Below are positions 23,887 to 35,949 of a stretch of 64,000 bases of DNA, piece after piece; position 1 is the stretch's first letter; the number at the start of each line of letters is the position of its first letter. A program made the position numbers and the translations under genes. Where the stretch lies: NCBI RefSeq assembly GCF_027923765.1, contig NZ_AP026709.1, positions 553,501 through 617,500 on the forward strand, in the 5' to 3' direction. This DNA is from Pseudodesulfovibrio nedwellii (GTDB lineage: Bacteria > Desulfobacterota > Desulfovibrionia > Desulfovibrionales > Desulfovibrionaceae). Under the pieces are notes generated by a model that made no database searches, was not told the DNA's origin, and worked only from the letters and a program-made list of their open reading frames with translations.

Positions 23887-24339
23887 ATGTGTGAAGACGT
23901 AGTCGTACTGGGCAAAGATGATGTTCAGGACCTTATTGATCTGGAGGCTCAGTGTTTCGAATATCACTGGACTCGTGAACAATTCCTTTTGGGTTTGTCA
24001 AGAAAGGCCTTTAAGGTGCTTGGCATACGGCACGAGGACGTTCTAGCTGGCTACATTGCTTTTTCATTGATTGAGGATGAAATGGAGATTCTTAATCTGG
24101 CCGTTCGTCCCGAGTTCAGAAGACATGGACTGGCTGCGCGATTGTTGGCTGATAGTTTTGAGGTCTGTGGTGAGAACAACATCAAAAAGAGTTTTTTGGA
24201 TGTCAAGGTGTCCAATGAGGCGGCCTTGTCACTTTATAGGAAATTCGGATATAAAAAGATCGGTGTAAGAAAAAAATATTATCCTGACACCAAGGAAGAT
24301 GCTTTGCTTTTCAGGTATGATTTCCCAAACAAAGACTGA
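23887..24339 (+). CDS. rimI: Ribosomal-protein-alanine N-acetyltransferase (GNAT)
   Basis: This 150-aa GNAT acetyltransferase has the acetyl-CoA binding motif RPEFRRHGLAARLL (the R/QxxGxG/A signature) and a C-terminal NEAALSLYRKFGYKKIGVRKKYYPD segment typical of RimI. RimI acetylates the N-terminal Ala of ribosomal protein S18; many bacterial homologues have broader targets. The gene is 21 bases from pgk in the same direction and may share its transcript. Confidence 0.88.
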   Translation: MCEDVVVLGKDDVQDLIDLEAQCFEYHWTREQFLLGLSRKAFKVLGIRHEDVLAGYIAFSLIEDEMEILNLAVRPEFRRHGLAARLLADSFEVCGENNIKKSFLDVKVSNEAALSLYRKFGYKKIGVRKKYYPDTKEDALLFRYDFPNKD

Positions 24340-24359
24340 CCGGATAAACGAGGATAGAG

Positions 24360-25562
24360 ATGCTTTTTATTGATCAAGTTGATATCATAGGGAAAAAACT
24401 ACTCTTTCGCGTCGACTTCAATGTCCCTCTTGAAAGTGGCGTAATTACTGACGATAATCGCATTCAAGCGGCCATTCCAACCCTCAAATATGCCTTGGAC
24501 AAAGGGGCTTCGATCATCCTTTGTGCGCATTTGGGTAAACCTAAGGGTAAGGTTGTGCCGGAGTTGTCTCTGGCTCCTGTGGCAAAGCGTACGAGTGAAC
24601 TGCTTGGAGTGGACGTTGAGCTTGTACCCGGCCTGTTGAGTGAGCTGGCAGGGGAAAAGGCGGCTGCGCTCAAGCCTGGGCAGGCGATCATGCTGGACAA
24701 TCTTCGTTACAATCCCGAAGAAACCGGAAAGACGGCAGCGGAGCGCGGCGATTTTGGCCACAGACTTGCTGCTCTTGCAGATATATATGTTAATGATGCT
24801 TTTGGCGTTGCCCATCGTGAAAATGCTTCCGTTGTGGATATTCCCAAGTTTGCTCCAGTGAGTTGTGGCGGATTCCTTTTGAAAAAGGAACAGGAATTTC
24901 TTGGTGATGCTTTGAAGAATCCAAAGCGTCCATATGTCTGTGTTTCCGGTGGAGCCAAAGTGTCCACCAAACTGGGGATATTGACCAATTTGCTTGGTAA
25001 GGTTGACGACATCATTATTGGTGGTGCCATGGCCAACACTTTTATGCTGGCCAAGGGCTATGAAGTTGGTAATTCCCTTGTTGAAAAGGATTTGGTTGAG
25101 GATGCCAGGTCGATTATGGATAAGGCTGAATCTATGGGGTCAAAGCTTCATTTGCCTGTTGATTACATCTATGCAGCTTCGCATGACGCAGTCGAGGCCG
25201 GTGGTATTTGTGCGGCTGATGAAATTCCTTCTGATTCTATGGTGTTGGATATCGGGCCGGAAACCGTTAAGTCCTTTGTCACTGTTCTTGGCCGATCTAA
25301 GACTATTGTTTGGAACGGTCCCATGGGACTGTTTGAAACTTCTGCCTTTGCCAAGGGGTCTTTGGCTGTTTGTGAAGCCATAGCCAACCTTGATGATGCG
25401 CTCAGCATTGTAGGGGGTGGTGATACGGATGCCGTTGTTCATTTGATGAACCTTGCTGACAAATTTAGTTTTATTTCAACCGGAGGCGGATCGTTCCTTG
25501 AATTTCTTGAAGGTAAGGAACTGCCTGCTTTTACAGCATTAAAGGAGGGCTTGAACTCATGA
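24360..25562 (+). CDS. pgk: Phosphoglycerate kinase
   Basis: This 400-aa glycolytic enzyme makes ATP from 1,3-bisphosphoglycerate. The hinge-bending two-domain protein shows RVDFNVPLESGVITDDNRI, HLGKPKGK, DNLRYNPEE, and the C-terminal GGGDTDAVV nucleotide loop with STGGGSFLEFLEGK. GAGGATAGAG precedes the ATG. The stop overlaps the tpiA start (ATGA), coupling two consecutive-pathway enzymes. Confidence 0.97.
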   Translation: MLFIDQVDIIGKKLLFRVDFNVPLESGVITDDNRIQAAIPTLKYALDKGASIILCAHLGKPKGKVVPELSLAPVAKRTSELLGVDVELVPGLLSELAGEKAAALKPGQAIMLDNLRYNPEETGKTAAERGDFGHRLAALADIYVNDAFGVAHRENASVVDIPKFAPVSCGGFLLKKEQEFLGDALKNPKRPYVCVSGGAKVSTKLGILTNLLGKVDDIIIGGAMANTFMLAKGYEVGNSLVEKDLVEDARSIMDKAESMGSKLHLPVDYIYAASHDAVEAGGICAADEIPSDSMVLDIGPETVKSFVTVLGRSKTIVWNGPMGLFETSAFAKGSLAVCEAIANLDDALSIVGGGDTDAVVHLMNLADKFSFISTGGGSFLEFLEGKELPAFTALKEGLNS

Positions 25563-26314
25563 AGAAACTCATGGCTGCCAATTGGAAGATGTACAAGACC
25601 TGTGATGAAGCCAGATCTACGGCAGAGGAGTTGGTCAAATTGACGGCTACGAATCTTCCGGCTGATCGGGAGGTGCTTGTTTTTCCGCCCTTTACTGCTT
25701 TGAAAGGTGTGGCAGATGCTTTGGCTTGGCAAGAAGGCTTCTTTGCTGGTGGGCAAGACTACTATATAGAAGAAGAGGGTGCTTTTACCGGAGAAATTTC
25801 TCCGAAGATGTTATTGGATGCTGGGGCTGTATATGGTCTTACTGGTCATTCTGAGCGTCGGCATATTTTGGGTGAGGGTGATGAGTATATCGGTAAAAAG
25901 ACAGCCTACGGGCTTGCCCGTGGCCTCAAGGTCATTTTGTGCGTCGGAGAGAAGATCGACGAACGAAAGGGTGGAGAAGTAGAAGAGGTTCTTGAGCGAC
26001 AAATTCGTGTTGGACTGAAAGATGTTCCGACAGATGTTGCTCCGGATCGATTGAGTATAGCCTATGAACCCGTGTGGGCGATCGGCACAGGAGAAGTGGC
26101 AGGACCTGAAGAAATTTCAGCAGCCCACGGATTTGTTCGGAAAATACTTATTTCGATCTTTGGAAATAATGCTAATGAAATGAGGGTTTTATATGGAGGG
26201 AGTGTCAAGCCAGGCAATTGTGCCGAGATTATTGCGCTTGACAATGTCGACGGAGTGTTGGTAGGAGGCGCGAGCTTAGAGGGCGAAAGCTTCAGTCAGA
26301 TTGTTTTGGCCTGA
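25559..26314 (+). CDS. tpiA: Triosephosphate isomerase
   Basis: This 251-aa (beta/alpha)8 barrel interconverts dihydroxyacetone phosphate and glyceraldehyde 3-phosphate. Catalytic features are AANWKMYK (Lys), TGHSERR (His), and AYEPVWAIGTG (Glu and the flexible loop), with GGSVKPGN binding phosphate. An AGGAGGG site sits inside the end of pgk. SecG follows at 40 bases, a common gene order. Confidence 0.97.
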   Translation: MKKLMAANWKMYKTCDEARSTAEELVKLTATNLPADREVLVFPPFTALKGVADALAWQEGFFAGGQDYYIEEEGAFTGEISPKMLLDAGAVYGLTGHSERRHILGEGDEYIGKKTAYGLARGLKVILCVGEKIDERKGGEVEEVLERQIRVGLKDVPTDVAPDRLSIAYEPVWAIGTGEVAGPEEISAAHGFVRKILISIFGNNANEMRVLYGGSVKPGNCAEIIALDNVDGVLVGGASLEGESFSQIVLA

Positions 26315-26354
26315 TTTAGCGCTTGTTAATGTGGAATAAGAGAAGGATATAATT

Positions 26355-26696
26355 GTGGATACCTTGGTCATAGTCATTCATGTTTTGGCTTGCATCTTTT
26401 TGATCGGTGCAGTAATGCTGCAGTCCGGCCACGAGGGGATGGGAGTCATCTTCGGCGGCGGAAGCAGTTCAATGTTCGGTAGCTCCGGTGCAGGCGGACT
26501 CCTGGTGAAAGTTACCGCGGGCCTGGCAACGGTTTTCTTGATTACCTCTCTTGGGTATAATATCCTGAGCGGTAACAAAGTAGCCGATCAAGACTCCATC
26601 ATGTTGCAGAGCAACACGGTAGAGACAACTGCTCCGGCAGAGCCGGCCAAGCCGGGTATTACATTCCAGGATTCTGGAGACGCCAAGAGCGAATAG
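26355..26696 (+). CDS. secG: Preprotein translocase subunit SecG
   Basis: This 113-aa subunit of the SecYEG channel has two membrane helices flanking the GGGSSSMFGSSGAGGLL loop that identifies the family. The C-terminal tail is longer than in E. coli and rich in Ala and Pro. The start is GTG, set by AGAAGGA 7 bases upstream. It is the last gene of the rimI-pgk-tpiA run, before a tRNA-Leu gene. Confidence 0.92.
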   Translation: MDTLVIVIHVLACIFLIGAVMLQSGHEGMGVIFGGGSSSMFGSSGAGGLLVKVTAGLATVFLITSLGYNILSGNKVADQDSIMLQSNTVETTAPAEPAKPGITFQDSGDAKSE

Positions 26697-26713
26697 CTCA
26701 AAGCATATATAGT

Positions 26714-26800
26714 GCCGAGGTGGTGGAATTGGTAGACACGCTGTCTTGAGGGGGCAGTGGAAGAAATTCCGTGGGGGTTCGAATCCCCCCCTCGGCACCA
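26714..26800 (+). tRNA. tRNA-Leu (anticodon GAG), copy 1
   Basis: This is an 87-base class II tRNA with a long variable arm and encoded CCA. The anticodon loop TTGAGGG gives GAG, reading CUC and CUU. It differs from the copy at 28743 by a single base in the variable arm (here ATTCC). The following hairpin terminator is also duplicated. Confidence 0.95.
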
Positions 26801-26807
26801 CGATATT

Positions 26808-26847
26808 AAAAGGGTTGTAGCTAATAAGCTGCAACCCTTCCTCTTTT
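26808..26847 (+). terminator. Terminator after tRNA-Leu copy 1
   Basis: Arms AGGGTTGTAGC (26811-26821) and GCTGCAACCCT (26828-26838) pair with one G-T wobble; CCTCTTTT follows. It is closely related in sequence to the terminator behind copy 2. Confidence 0.8.
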
Positions 26848-27045
26848 GGTTTTATTGGTTCAATAAATATATCTTGTTTTTGTTGATCAAATACTTCGTC
26901 GTGAGTTTTTATCTCATCTTTACCTTAAAGGTAACATCTATTACTTTCATCTATCTCTGGATTGAGTCATTTGCTTTTGGGGAGCAAATTAACGGTTTGA
27001 AATTGATGATTTTATGTAGTTTTAATAAGTTGCAGGTGTGACACC

Positions 27046-27621
27046 ATGGTTTCCTTTGAAGATGGCAGTTACGAGAACGAAACTTTTGAAGAGTTTGTCT
27101 GGAACGAAGATCTTGAAGATATTGAATTTTACAATTGCACTTTTAAAAATTCGTCTTTTCAATCCAGCCGTTTTATAGAATGTAGTTTTGATAGCTGTGA
27201 ATTTATTCGATGTAATCTGTCTCTCATTGAGATTAAGTACACATCTTTTTTAGATGTCAAATTTACCGATTGTAAGATGTTGGGAGTGAGTTGGGGAGGA
27301 GCAGGCGGCTTTCTTTCTGCGTCATACGATGGTTGTCTTATGAATAATAATATTTTTGCCGACATGAACCTCACGCGATTCAAATTTTCATCTTGTTTTT
27401 TAGTCGAAGCATCGTTTTCCAATGTGAAAATGAGACATTCGGTATTTGATGATTGTGATTTACGTCAGTGTCAGTTTCATCAAGCTGATTTGAGCTTCGC
27501 AGATTTTACAACATCCCGTAACTATTACATGAACGCTACGAGCAACACACTTCAAAAGACATTATTTTCATTGCCTGAAGCTGTTTCGTTGCTCGCCAAT
27601 CTCGATGTTGTCCTCAAGTAG
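27046..27621 (+). CDS. Pentapeptide-repeat protein
   Basis: This 191-aa protein shows repeated A(D/N)LxF-like five-residue units through most of its length: IEFYNCTFKNSSFQSSRFIECSF near residue 25 and HSVFDDCDLRQCQFHQADLSFADF near residue 130. Such proteins fold as a right-handed quadrilateral beta helix; Qnr/MfpA types mimic DNA and shield gyrase, others have unknown roles. Cys is frequent at repeat positions. It lies in the AT-rich segment bracketed by two tRNA-Leu genes and may be transferred cargo. The role is unknown. Confidence 0.88.
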   Translation: MVSFEDGSYENETFEEFVWNEDLEDIEFYNCTFKNSSFQSSRFIECSFDSCEFIRCNLSLIEIKYTSFLDVKFTDCKMLGVSWGGAGGFLSASYDGCLMNNNIFADMNLTRFKFSSCFLVEASFSNVKMRHSVFDDCDLRQCQFHQADLSFADFTTSRNYYMNATSNTLQKTLFSLPEAVSLLANLDVVLK

Positions 27622-27872
27622 AATATGAAGACCTTTTTATTGTCCTTCTGTTAGCCACTGAGGGCGTTTGGGGTACAACAACGTGTTATGTGCTTCTACA
27701 TCCCTTTAAGCGTTTTGGGCCCCGTTCTGCGTAGATTATGCACGACGGGCTTTTCTTCGTCTTTCACATCTCAATTTTACTTGAAGTGACCATTTTATGT
27801 GTCGACAAAAAAGGTATAATTGAGATTTTCCCTGAGATTATGTTACAGATTGGGCAGATCGAAGGAGAAGGT

Positions 27873-28574
27873 ATGAGGGCGTTCATTACGAGTTTATTGG
27901 TTTTACTATTGTCGATGAGCCTTTGTTCTACAGTTTTAGCTGGTGAAGTTTGGCGAATCACATCGCTTGATTGGCCGCCATACTCCGACAGTAAGGTTTT
28001 AACTCAGGGGAAGTCGATCCAAAAACTTAAGAAATTGCTTGAAAAAGAAAGTATTGAACTTGTTGTAGAATTTTATCCGTGGGCGCGAGCCCGTGATATT
28101 GCTCTCCAAACAGAATACATAGGGTATTTCCCTGCTTGGCCAGAGGAAGTGGAGGAGGGCTTTATAGCATCATCTCCCGTTGATTGGTCGGAAATTGCCG
28201 TAATGACTTATGCTGGATCCGGTCTTGAGTGGACTGATATGGACGCTCTTTTCCAGGTCAAGGTTGGTCTTGTGAAAAATTATGAATATCCAGAAATTGT
28301 CGCCTCTCTTGCTCGTAAATGGTCAAAAAATGTCGATGCGACACCCGACGAGATGGCTCTTTTGCGAAAGCTCGCAGATGAACGAATTAAGGTTGCCATT
28401 ACGAGTCCGTCCGTTATGTTGTATCTCGCAAGACAGTTGGACATTGATAATATCCGTGTTTTGAAAAGAATCTGTAGAAATCCACTTGTTATGGCATTCA
28501 AGGATACTCCGGAAAATATGAAAAGACTGCGTTTGTTGGACAGGATGATTCAGAATACGCCGAGAGAGGACTGA
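27873..28574 (+). CDS. Periplasmic substrate-binding protein (SBP family 3-like)
   Basis: This secreted protein of about 233 aa has a signal peptide (residues 1-23, ending VLAGE) and a compact bilobed binding domain. The mature start WRITSLDWPPYSD resembles the family 3 amino-acid-binding proteins. I use the ATG at 27873 because GAAGGAGAAGG directly precedes it; the frame continues upstream to 27738 without a site. No permease or ATPase gene is adjacent, so it may feed a distant transporter or act as a stand-alone sensor. It lies with the pentapeptide gene between the tRNA-Leu copies. Confidence 0.82.
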   Translation: MRAFITSLLVLLLSMSLCSTVLAGEVWRITSLDWPPYSDSKVLTQGKSIQKLKKLLEKESIELVVEFYPWARARDIALQTEYIGYFPAWPEEVEEGFIASSPVDWSEIAVMTYAGSGLEWTDMDALFQVKVGLVKNYEYPEIVASLARKWSKNVDATPDEMALLRKLADERIKVAITSPSVMLYLARQLDIDNIRVLKRICRNPLVMAFKDTPENMKRLRLLDRMIQNTPRED

Positions 28575-28742
28575 CGATTCGACAAAGGGTGAAGAATCAG
28601 TCTGTTATCTTTTATATATCAAAAATCGTTGTTGAGTCGGTTTTTTTGAGAAAATGGTATAAAAAATGAAAAAATCGTCTTAATTCCCATTTTTTAGTTG
28701 ACTTTTTCGGTAGATAGGTCAAAAGACTCTTCCGGATGAAGT

Positions 28743-28829
28743 GCCGAGGTGGTGGAATTGGTAGACACGCTGTCTTGAGGGGGCAGTGGAAGAAATTTCG
28801 TGGGGGTTCGAATCCCCCCCTCGGCACCA
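28743..28829 (+). tRNA. tRNA-Leu (anticodon GAG), copy 2
   Basis: This 87-base tRNA is identical to the copy at 26714 except for one base in the variable arm (ATTTC instead of ATTCC), with the same GAG anticodon and encoded CCA. Similarity continues past the CCA into the terminator, so the duplicated unit is the tRNA plus about 50 bases. Confidence 0.95.
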
Positions 28830-28838
28830 CGATATCAA

Positions 28839-28880
28839 AAAGGGTTGCAACCTACAGGTTGCAACCCTTCCTCTTTTTTC
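28839..28880 (+). terminator. Terminator after tRNA-Leu copy 2
   Basis: Perfect 13-bp arms AGGGTTGCAACCT (28841-28853) and AGGTTGCAACCCT (28856-28868) are followed by CCTCTTTTTTC. It lies just beyond the stop codon of the convergent hybrid kinase. Confidence 0.85.
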
Positions 28881-28897
28881 TGTTGAAATTTACAGAG

Positions 28898-31303
28898 TTA
28901 ATTTGTTGCCTGCACGATGTCGGTTATCGCTTTGTACAATGTCTCGATATTTACGGGTTTTGCTTGATAGGCATTCATTCCGGCTGCAAGGAATGTGTCT
29001 ACATCTCCTGTCATGGCATATGCCGTCAGGGCGATGATTGGAATGGCTCTGTTGGTATTACCTGCTCTTCCTTTCCGAATGGCTTTTGTTGCTTCTACTC
29101 CATCCATTATCGGCATTTGGATGTCCATGAGGACTAGATCGAATGAAGATTGGCGAAGAGCTTTTAATGCCTCATTACCATTTTCTACCACCACGACATC
29201 CGCACCGTTTTTTGCCAAGAGTCGAGATGCAGCAAGACTGTTGATATGTTCATCTTCAGCCATGAGTATCCGCAGGTCTTTCAATGTCTGGGCATCCTGT
29301 ATCACAACACTCCCAGGTTGTTTGAGAGGATGGACTGTTTCGTCTGTTTTGGAGATGTCCAAGAAACAGGTGAAGTAAATCGTTGTTCCTTTCCCTACAA
29401 CGCTTTCCACGGCAATGTTACCTCCCATGAGGGTAACAAGGCGTTTCGTTATGACCAATCCTAGTCCTGCACCCTGATGATCTCGTCGATATCCTTTGCT
29501 GACTTGTGAAAATGGTTGAAAGAGAGTGCTGAGTTTGTCATCGGGGATACCGACGCCGGTATCGGCAATGATGAAAAGGATTTTACACTTGTCAGGATCA
29601 GTGGTTGTCAGAGGGGAAAGTGTTATGGAGACTCCCCCCGACTTGGTGAATTTCAAGGCATTGCCGACCAGATTTACTAACACTTGTAGAATTCTGGTTT
29701 CATCTCCCAACAATTGATGCGGTAAAGAAGAAGAGATGGAGTGGCGTATGGTCAACCCTGATTGTTTGAGAGTAGGGTAAAACAATTCTTTGATATTATT
29801 AAGTATATTTTCAAGATTGATTGGGGAATTCCTGATGAGCATCTTGCCTGCTTCGACTCGTGAAAGATCAAGGATATCAGAGAGCAGGTGCGAAAGGCGT
29901 TGAGGTATGCCGTTGAGCGGAGTCCGTACCTCGTGACTCATGTTTGCAAGAAATTCTGATTTGGCCTTGTTAGCTGCCTCAGCTTCATTTTTGGCAGAGA
30001 GAAGTTTTTTTGGGAGAATATGTCGATGCAATCCGATAGCAAAAATATCTGCCAACGATTGAACATCTTTAAGAATTTCATCCGTATATTCTTGGTCTGC
30101 ATTAGCGAGCGATATTTGTCCAAATATTTTGTCGCCGTATATTACAGGAATGGACATGAAGTTGTACAATGGCAGATGTTCGTCTGGCAGTCCTGTTGCC
30201 GCAGGATGCGTCTTTGGCGAGTTTGTGTAAAAGGCTTTTCGAGTGTTAAGACTATGTCCCCACAAACCTTCATATCCATTAGGCTCTTTGGATAATATTA
30301 TGGGAGTATCTGGTGATATGGGGGCAGCAACATCGTCGGCCATGTTGGAGCCTGTATGAATTATGTTTGCTTGACTGGTCGGGTCAATGGAACTGACATA
30401 CCCTTTACTGCTATTACTTATTATAAGAGATTTATGATAAACTTTTTGAGCAATATCGTTGATATTGGCACTGTCTTGGAAAAAGACTCGGACGATTTGA
30501 GCCTTTGCGTCGTTTAAGATGGATTCGTGGACTGTTTCTTTTTGGGCCTGCTCTCTTGCCTTTTGCGAGCGGCGTAATGAACGACCACCAAGGGCGAGGA
30601 AATCCACTCCTAGAGCCCAAATTGCTGGAATGCCAGTATATATCATCATCCGCTGACTGGCTGTGAAGATCAATATGTTTGTTAATGGGACTTTGACGCT
30701 GACGCCTTCACGAATATCACCGATTTTGTAGCCTTGGTGCGCATGGCATTTTAAACATCCTTCTTCTGTTAGCATCGGTTTCATGAGCCGAAGGTAGGAT
30801 GTCCCATTTTCCTTTATAATTTCGCCGATCTCATTTTTCCATTTTTCGAATTCAAAGAGAGCGTGCTGTTCCCATGGATCGGCCTTGTTTCCTGGCCGCA
30901 ACGGATTCAGGCTTGTGATATGGCCAACTATGCCGAAAAGTTGGGAGTAATGTTCATTGAGTTGGCGAATCATATACGCCGGATTCATGAGCGTCAGGTA
31001 CTTTCCAGATTGGGTCGAAATGTCCCGTTCTGGAAGATGAGATAAGTACGGATTGGGGGGTGTTTCTTTTGTCGCAGGAACATATATTCCGCCGTGAATT
31101 GTGGCCCAGAGCCTGAAGGTTTGATCTTTATTGAAAGCTTCCCGACCTTTTACGAAGGCGAGATTGGTTGTCGTTTCTTTGAGTAAAACATCACCCATGA
31201 GACCAAATATGAGATTGGCAAATGTCCAGAATACGATAAGCACAAGAGCTTGATTCCATATACTTTTTCGCCAAGATCGTAAAATGGACTTTGTTATGGG
31301 CAT
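28898..31303 (-). CDS. Hybrid histidine kinase with haem-c sensor domain and shortened HisKA
   Basis: This 801-aa membrane sensor has a membrane helix at about 15-38, a periplasmic Tll0287-like (DUF3365) domain with the haem c motif CLKCH (183-187), a second helix at about 208-240, a GAF-like domain (about 262-425), a HisKA box NMSHEVRTPLNG with His457, an HATPase domain, and a C-terminal receiver domain with VLMDIQMP carrying the phospho-Asp. The haem suggests redox or gas sensing. The dimerisation helices are odd: only six residues separate TPLNGI from LLSDILDLSRVEAGK, where related kinases have roughly 40-45. The frame is intact across it. No partner regulator is adjacent. Confidence 0.87.
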   Translation of the reverse strand: MPITKSILRSWRKSIWNQALVLIVFWTFANLIFGLMGDVLLKETTTNLAFVKGREAFNKDQTFRLWATIHGGIYVPATKETPPNPYLSHLPERDISTQSGKYLTLMNPAYMIRQLNEHYSQLFGIVGHITSLNPLRPGNKADPWEQHALFEFEKWKNEIGEIIKENGTSYLRLMKPMLTEEGCLKCHAHQGYKIGDIREGVSVKVPLTNILIFTASQRMMIYTGIPAIWALGVDFLALGGRSLRRSQKAREQAQKETVHESILNDAKAQIVRVFFQDSANINDIAQKVYHKSLIISNSSKGYVSSIDPTSQANIIHTGSNMADDVAAPISPDTPIILSKEPNGYEGLWGHSLNTRKAFYTNSPKTHPAATGLPDEHLPLYNFMSIPVIYGDKIFGQISLANADQEYTDEILKDVQSLADIFAIGLHRHILPKKLLSAKNEAEAANKAKSEFLANMSHEVRTPLNGIPQRLSHLLSDILDLSRVEAGKMLIRNSPINLENILNNIKELFYPTLKQSGLTIRHSISSSLPHQLLGDETRILQVLVNLVGNALKFTKSGGVSITLSPLTTTDPDKCKILFIIADTGVGIPDDKLSTLFQPFSQVSKGYRRDHQGAGLGLVITKRLVTLMGGNIAVESVVGKGTTIYFTCFLDISKTDETVHPLKQPGSVVIQDAQTLKDLRILMAEDEHINSLAASRLLAKNGADVVVVENGNEALKALRQSSFDLVLMDIQMPIMDGVEATKAIRKGRAGNTNRAIPIIALTAYAMTGDVDTFLAAGMNAYQAKPVNIETLYKAITDIVQATN

Positions 31304-31791
31304 CTCTATTCTCTTTGATTGTGCAAGCTGTTGTTTGAAAAATATCGATCATGCAAATCATATGGCGTTGTGACTATAATTTTAATGTTTATATATTGGT
31401 TTGCATTAAATCTGATCAATGCTTTGCGAGTTTAAGAGTGAAGCAGTTTTTGCCGTGTTTGTGGTATTGTTAAATAGATTTTGAGAATTTTATGAGTATA
31501 AAAATGAAGGCTGACAATTTATCATTAGTGTTTTGGGAGGAGGATTCTGAGGACAAAAAGAGGGGATTGGAATTAAAATTTAATTGATGATTATCATACT
31601 GAACACCCCATCAAAGTATGTAAAAAATTGATTGGTCAATCAGTTAATTTAAATATTTTTTAAAATATATAAATTTTACAAATGCTTAAGTGAATACTTT
31701 TTTCTAGCCTTTTAGTCTTATTGTGATATCGTGCACTCGTTTTCAAGGCAGATAATTTTGAATATATAATTTTCAAGCTAAGGACAGTATC
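31304..31791. other. AT-rich intergenic region, no gene seen
   Basis: This region lies between divergent genes, the hybrid kinase and the OB-fold protein. It is strongly AT-rich, with no open frame carrying a ribosome-binding site. A TATAAT (31765-31770) lies about 20 bases before the start of the OB-fold gene and may be its -10 box. Confidence 0.4.
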
Positions 31792-32130
31792 ATGAAACGT
31801 ATGAGTATTTTTTTAGTTTTCCTTATGGTGATAGGTTTAAATTTTAGCACAACCAGTGATCTTCAGGCTGCCGGACCGCACATAGTTACAACCGTAGCTG
31901 AAGCTAAGGCTTCTGGTATTGATGCAGAGGTTGAACTGAGTGGGCGTATTGTCAAAATGATTCAGGATGATAAATTCTTGTTTTCTGACGGAACAGGGGA
32001 ACTGTTGGTTCTTATTGATGGCAAGATGCAGGATTTGAATTATGAGAATGCCAAGGTTGTCGTTTCTGGCCTGATCGCTCAGAATTTTATGTATACAGAA
32101 GTGAAAGCCGATTCTATCGCGGTTCGTTAA
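31792..32130 (+). CDS. Periplasmic OB-fold protein (YgiW/BOF family)
   Basis: This 112-aa secreted protein has a signal peptide (about 1-27, ending LQAAG). The mature domain contains VELSGRIVKMIQDDKFLFSDGTGELLVLID, the characteristic BOF signature of a small OB-fold barrel. YgiW/YdeI-type proteins are linked to stress tolerance; the ligand is unknown. It stands alone between an AT-rich promoter region and a strong terminator. Confidence 0.87.
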   Translation: MKRMSIFLVFLMVIGLNFSTTSDLQAAGPHIVTTVAEAKASGIDAEVELSGRIVKMIQDDKFLFSDGTGELLVLIDGKMQDLNYENAKVVVSGLIAQNFMYTEVKADSIAVR

Positions 32131-32148
32131 AAAAAATATACCAAATCG

Positions 32149-32184
32149 AAAAGGGGAGCCTCATCTGGAGGCTCCCCTTTTTTT
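32149..32184 (+). terminator. Terminator after the OB-fold gene
   Basis: Perfect 10-bp arms GGGGAGCCTC (32153-32162) and GAGGCTCCCC (32168-32177) are followed by seven T residues. Confidence 0.9.
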
Positions 32185-32192
32185 ATGAGAAT

Positions 32193-32337
32193 GGCCCTTT
32201 CGTTTTGATACGAAAGGGCCAACAAGAGGCTTGCAGGTCCGAAAGGACTGACTTTAGACGATGTGGATTGCGGTCACATTTACTTCAAACCTCGTGTTTT
32301 TTTATTGCGTCAGCACGGTGAGAGGGGCGTGCTGACG
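32193..32337. repeat. Two strong hairpins downstream of PFOR
   Basis: The first has 11-bp arms GGCCCTTTCGT (32193-32203) and ACGAAAGGGCC (32210-32220). The second has 9-bp arms CGTCAGCAC (32308-32316) and GTGCTGACG (32329-32337), ten bases past the PFOR stop. Neither has a T run on the minus strand, so they may stabilise the 3' end of the PFOR message rather than terminate it. Confidence 0.5.
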
Positions 32338-32346
32338 TTTTCCTGT

Positions 32347-35949
<3,603 letters not shown>

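Noticed and set aside
26757-27041. 94-aa frame starting inside tRNA-Leu copy 1
   Set aside because: The start is within the tRNA, and the frame runs through the terminator and AT-rich DNA.
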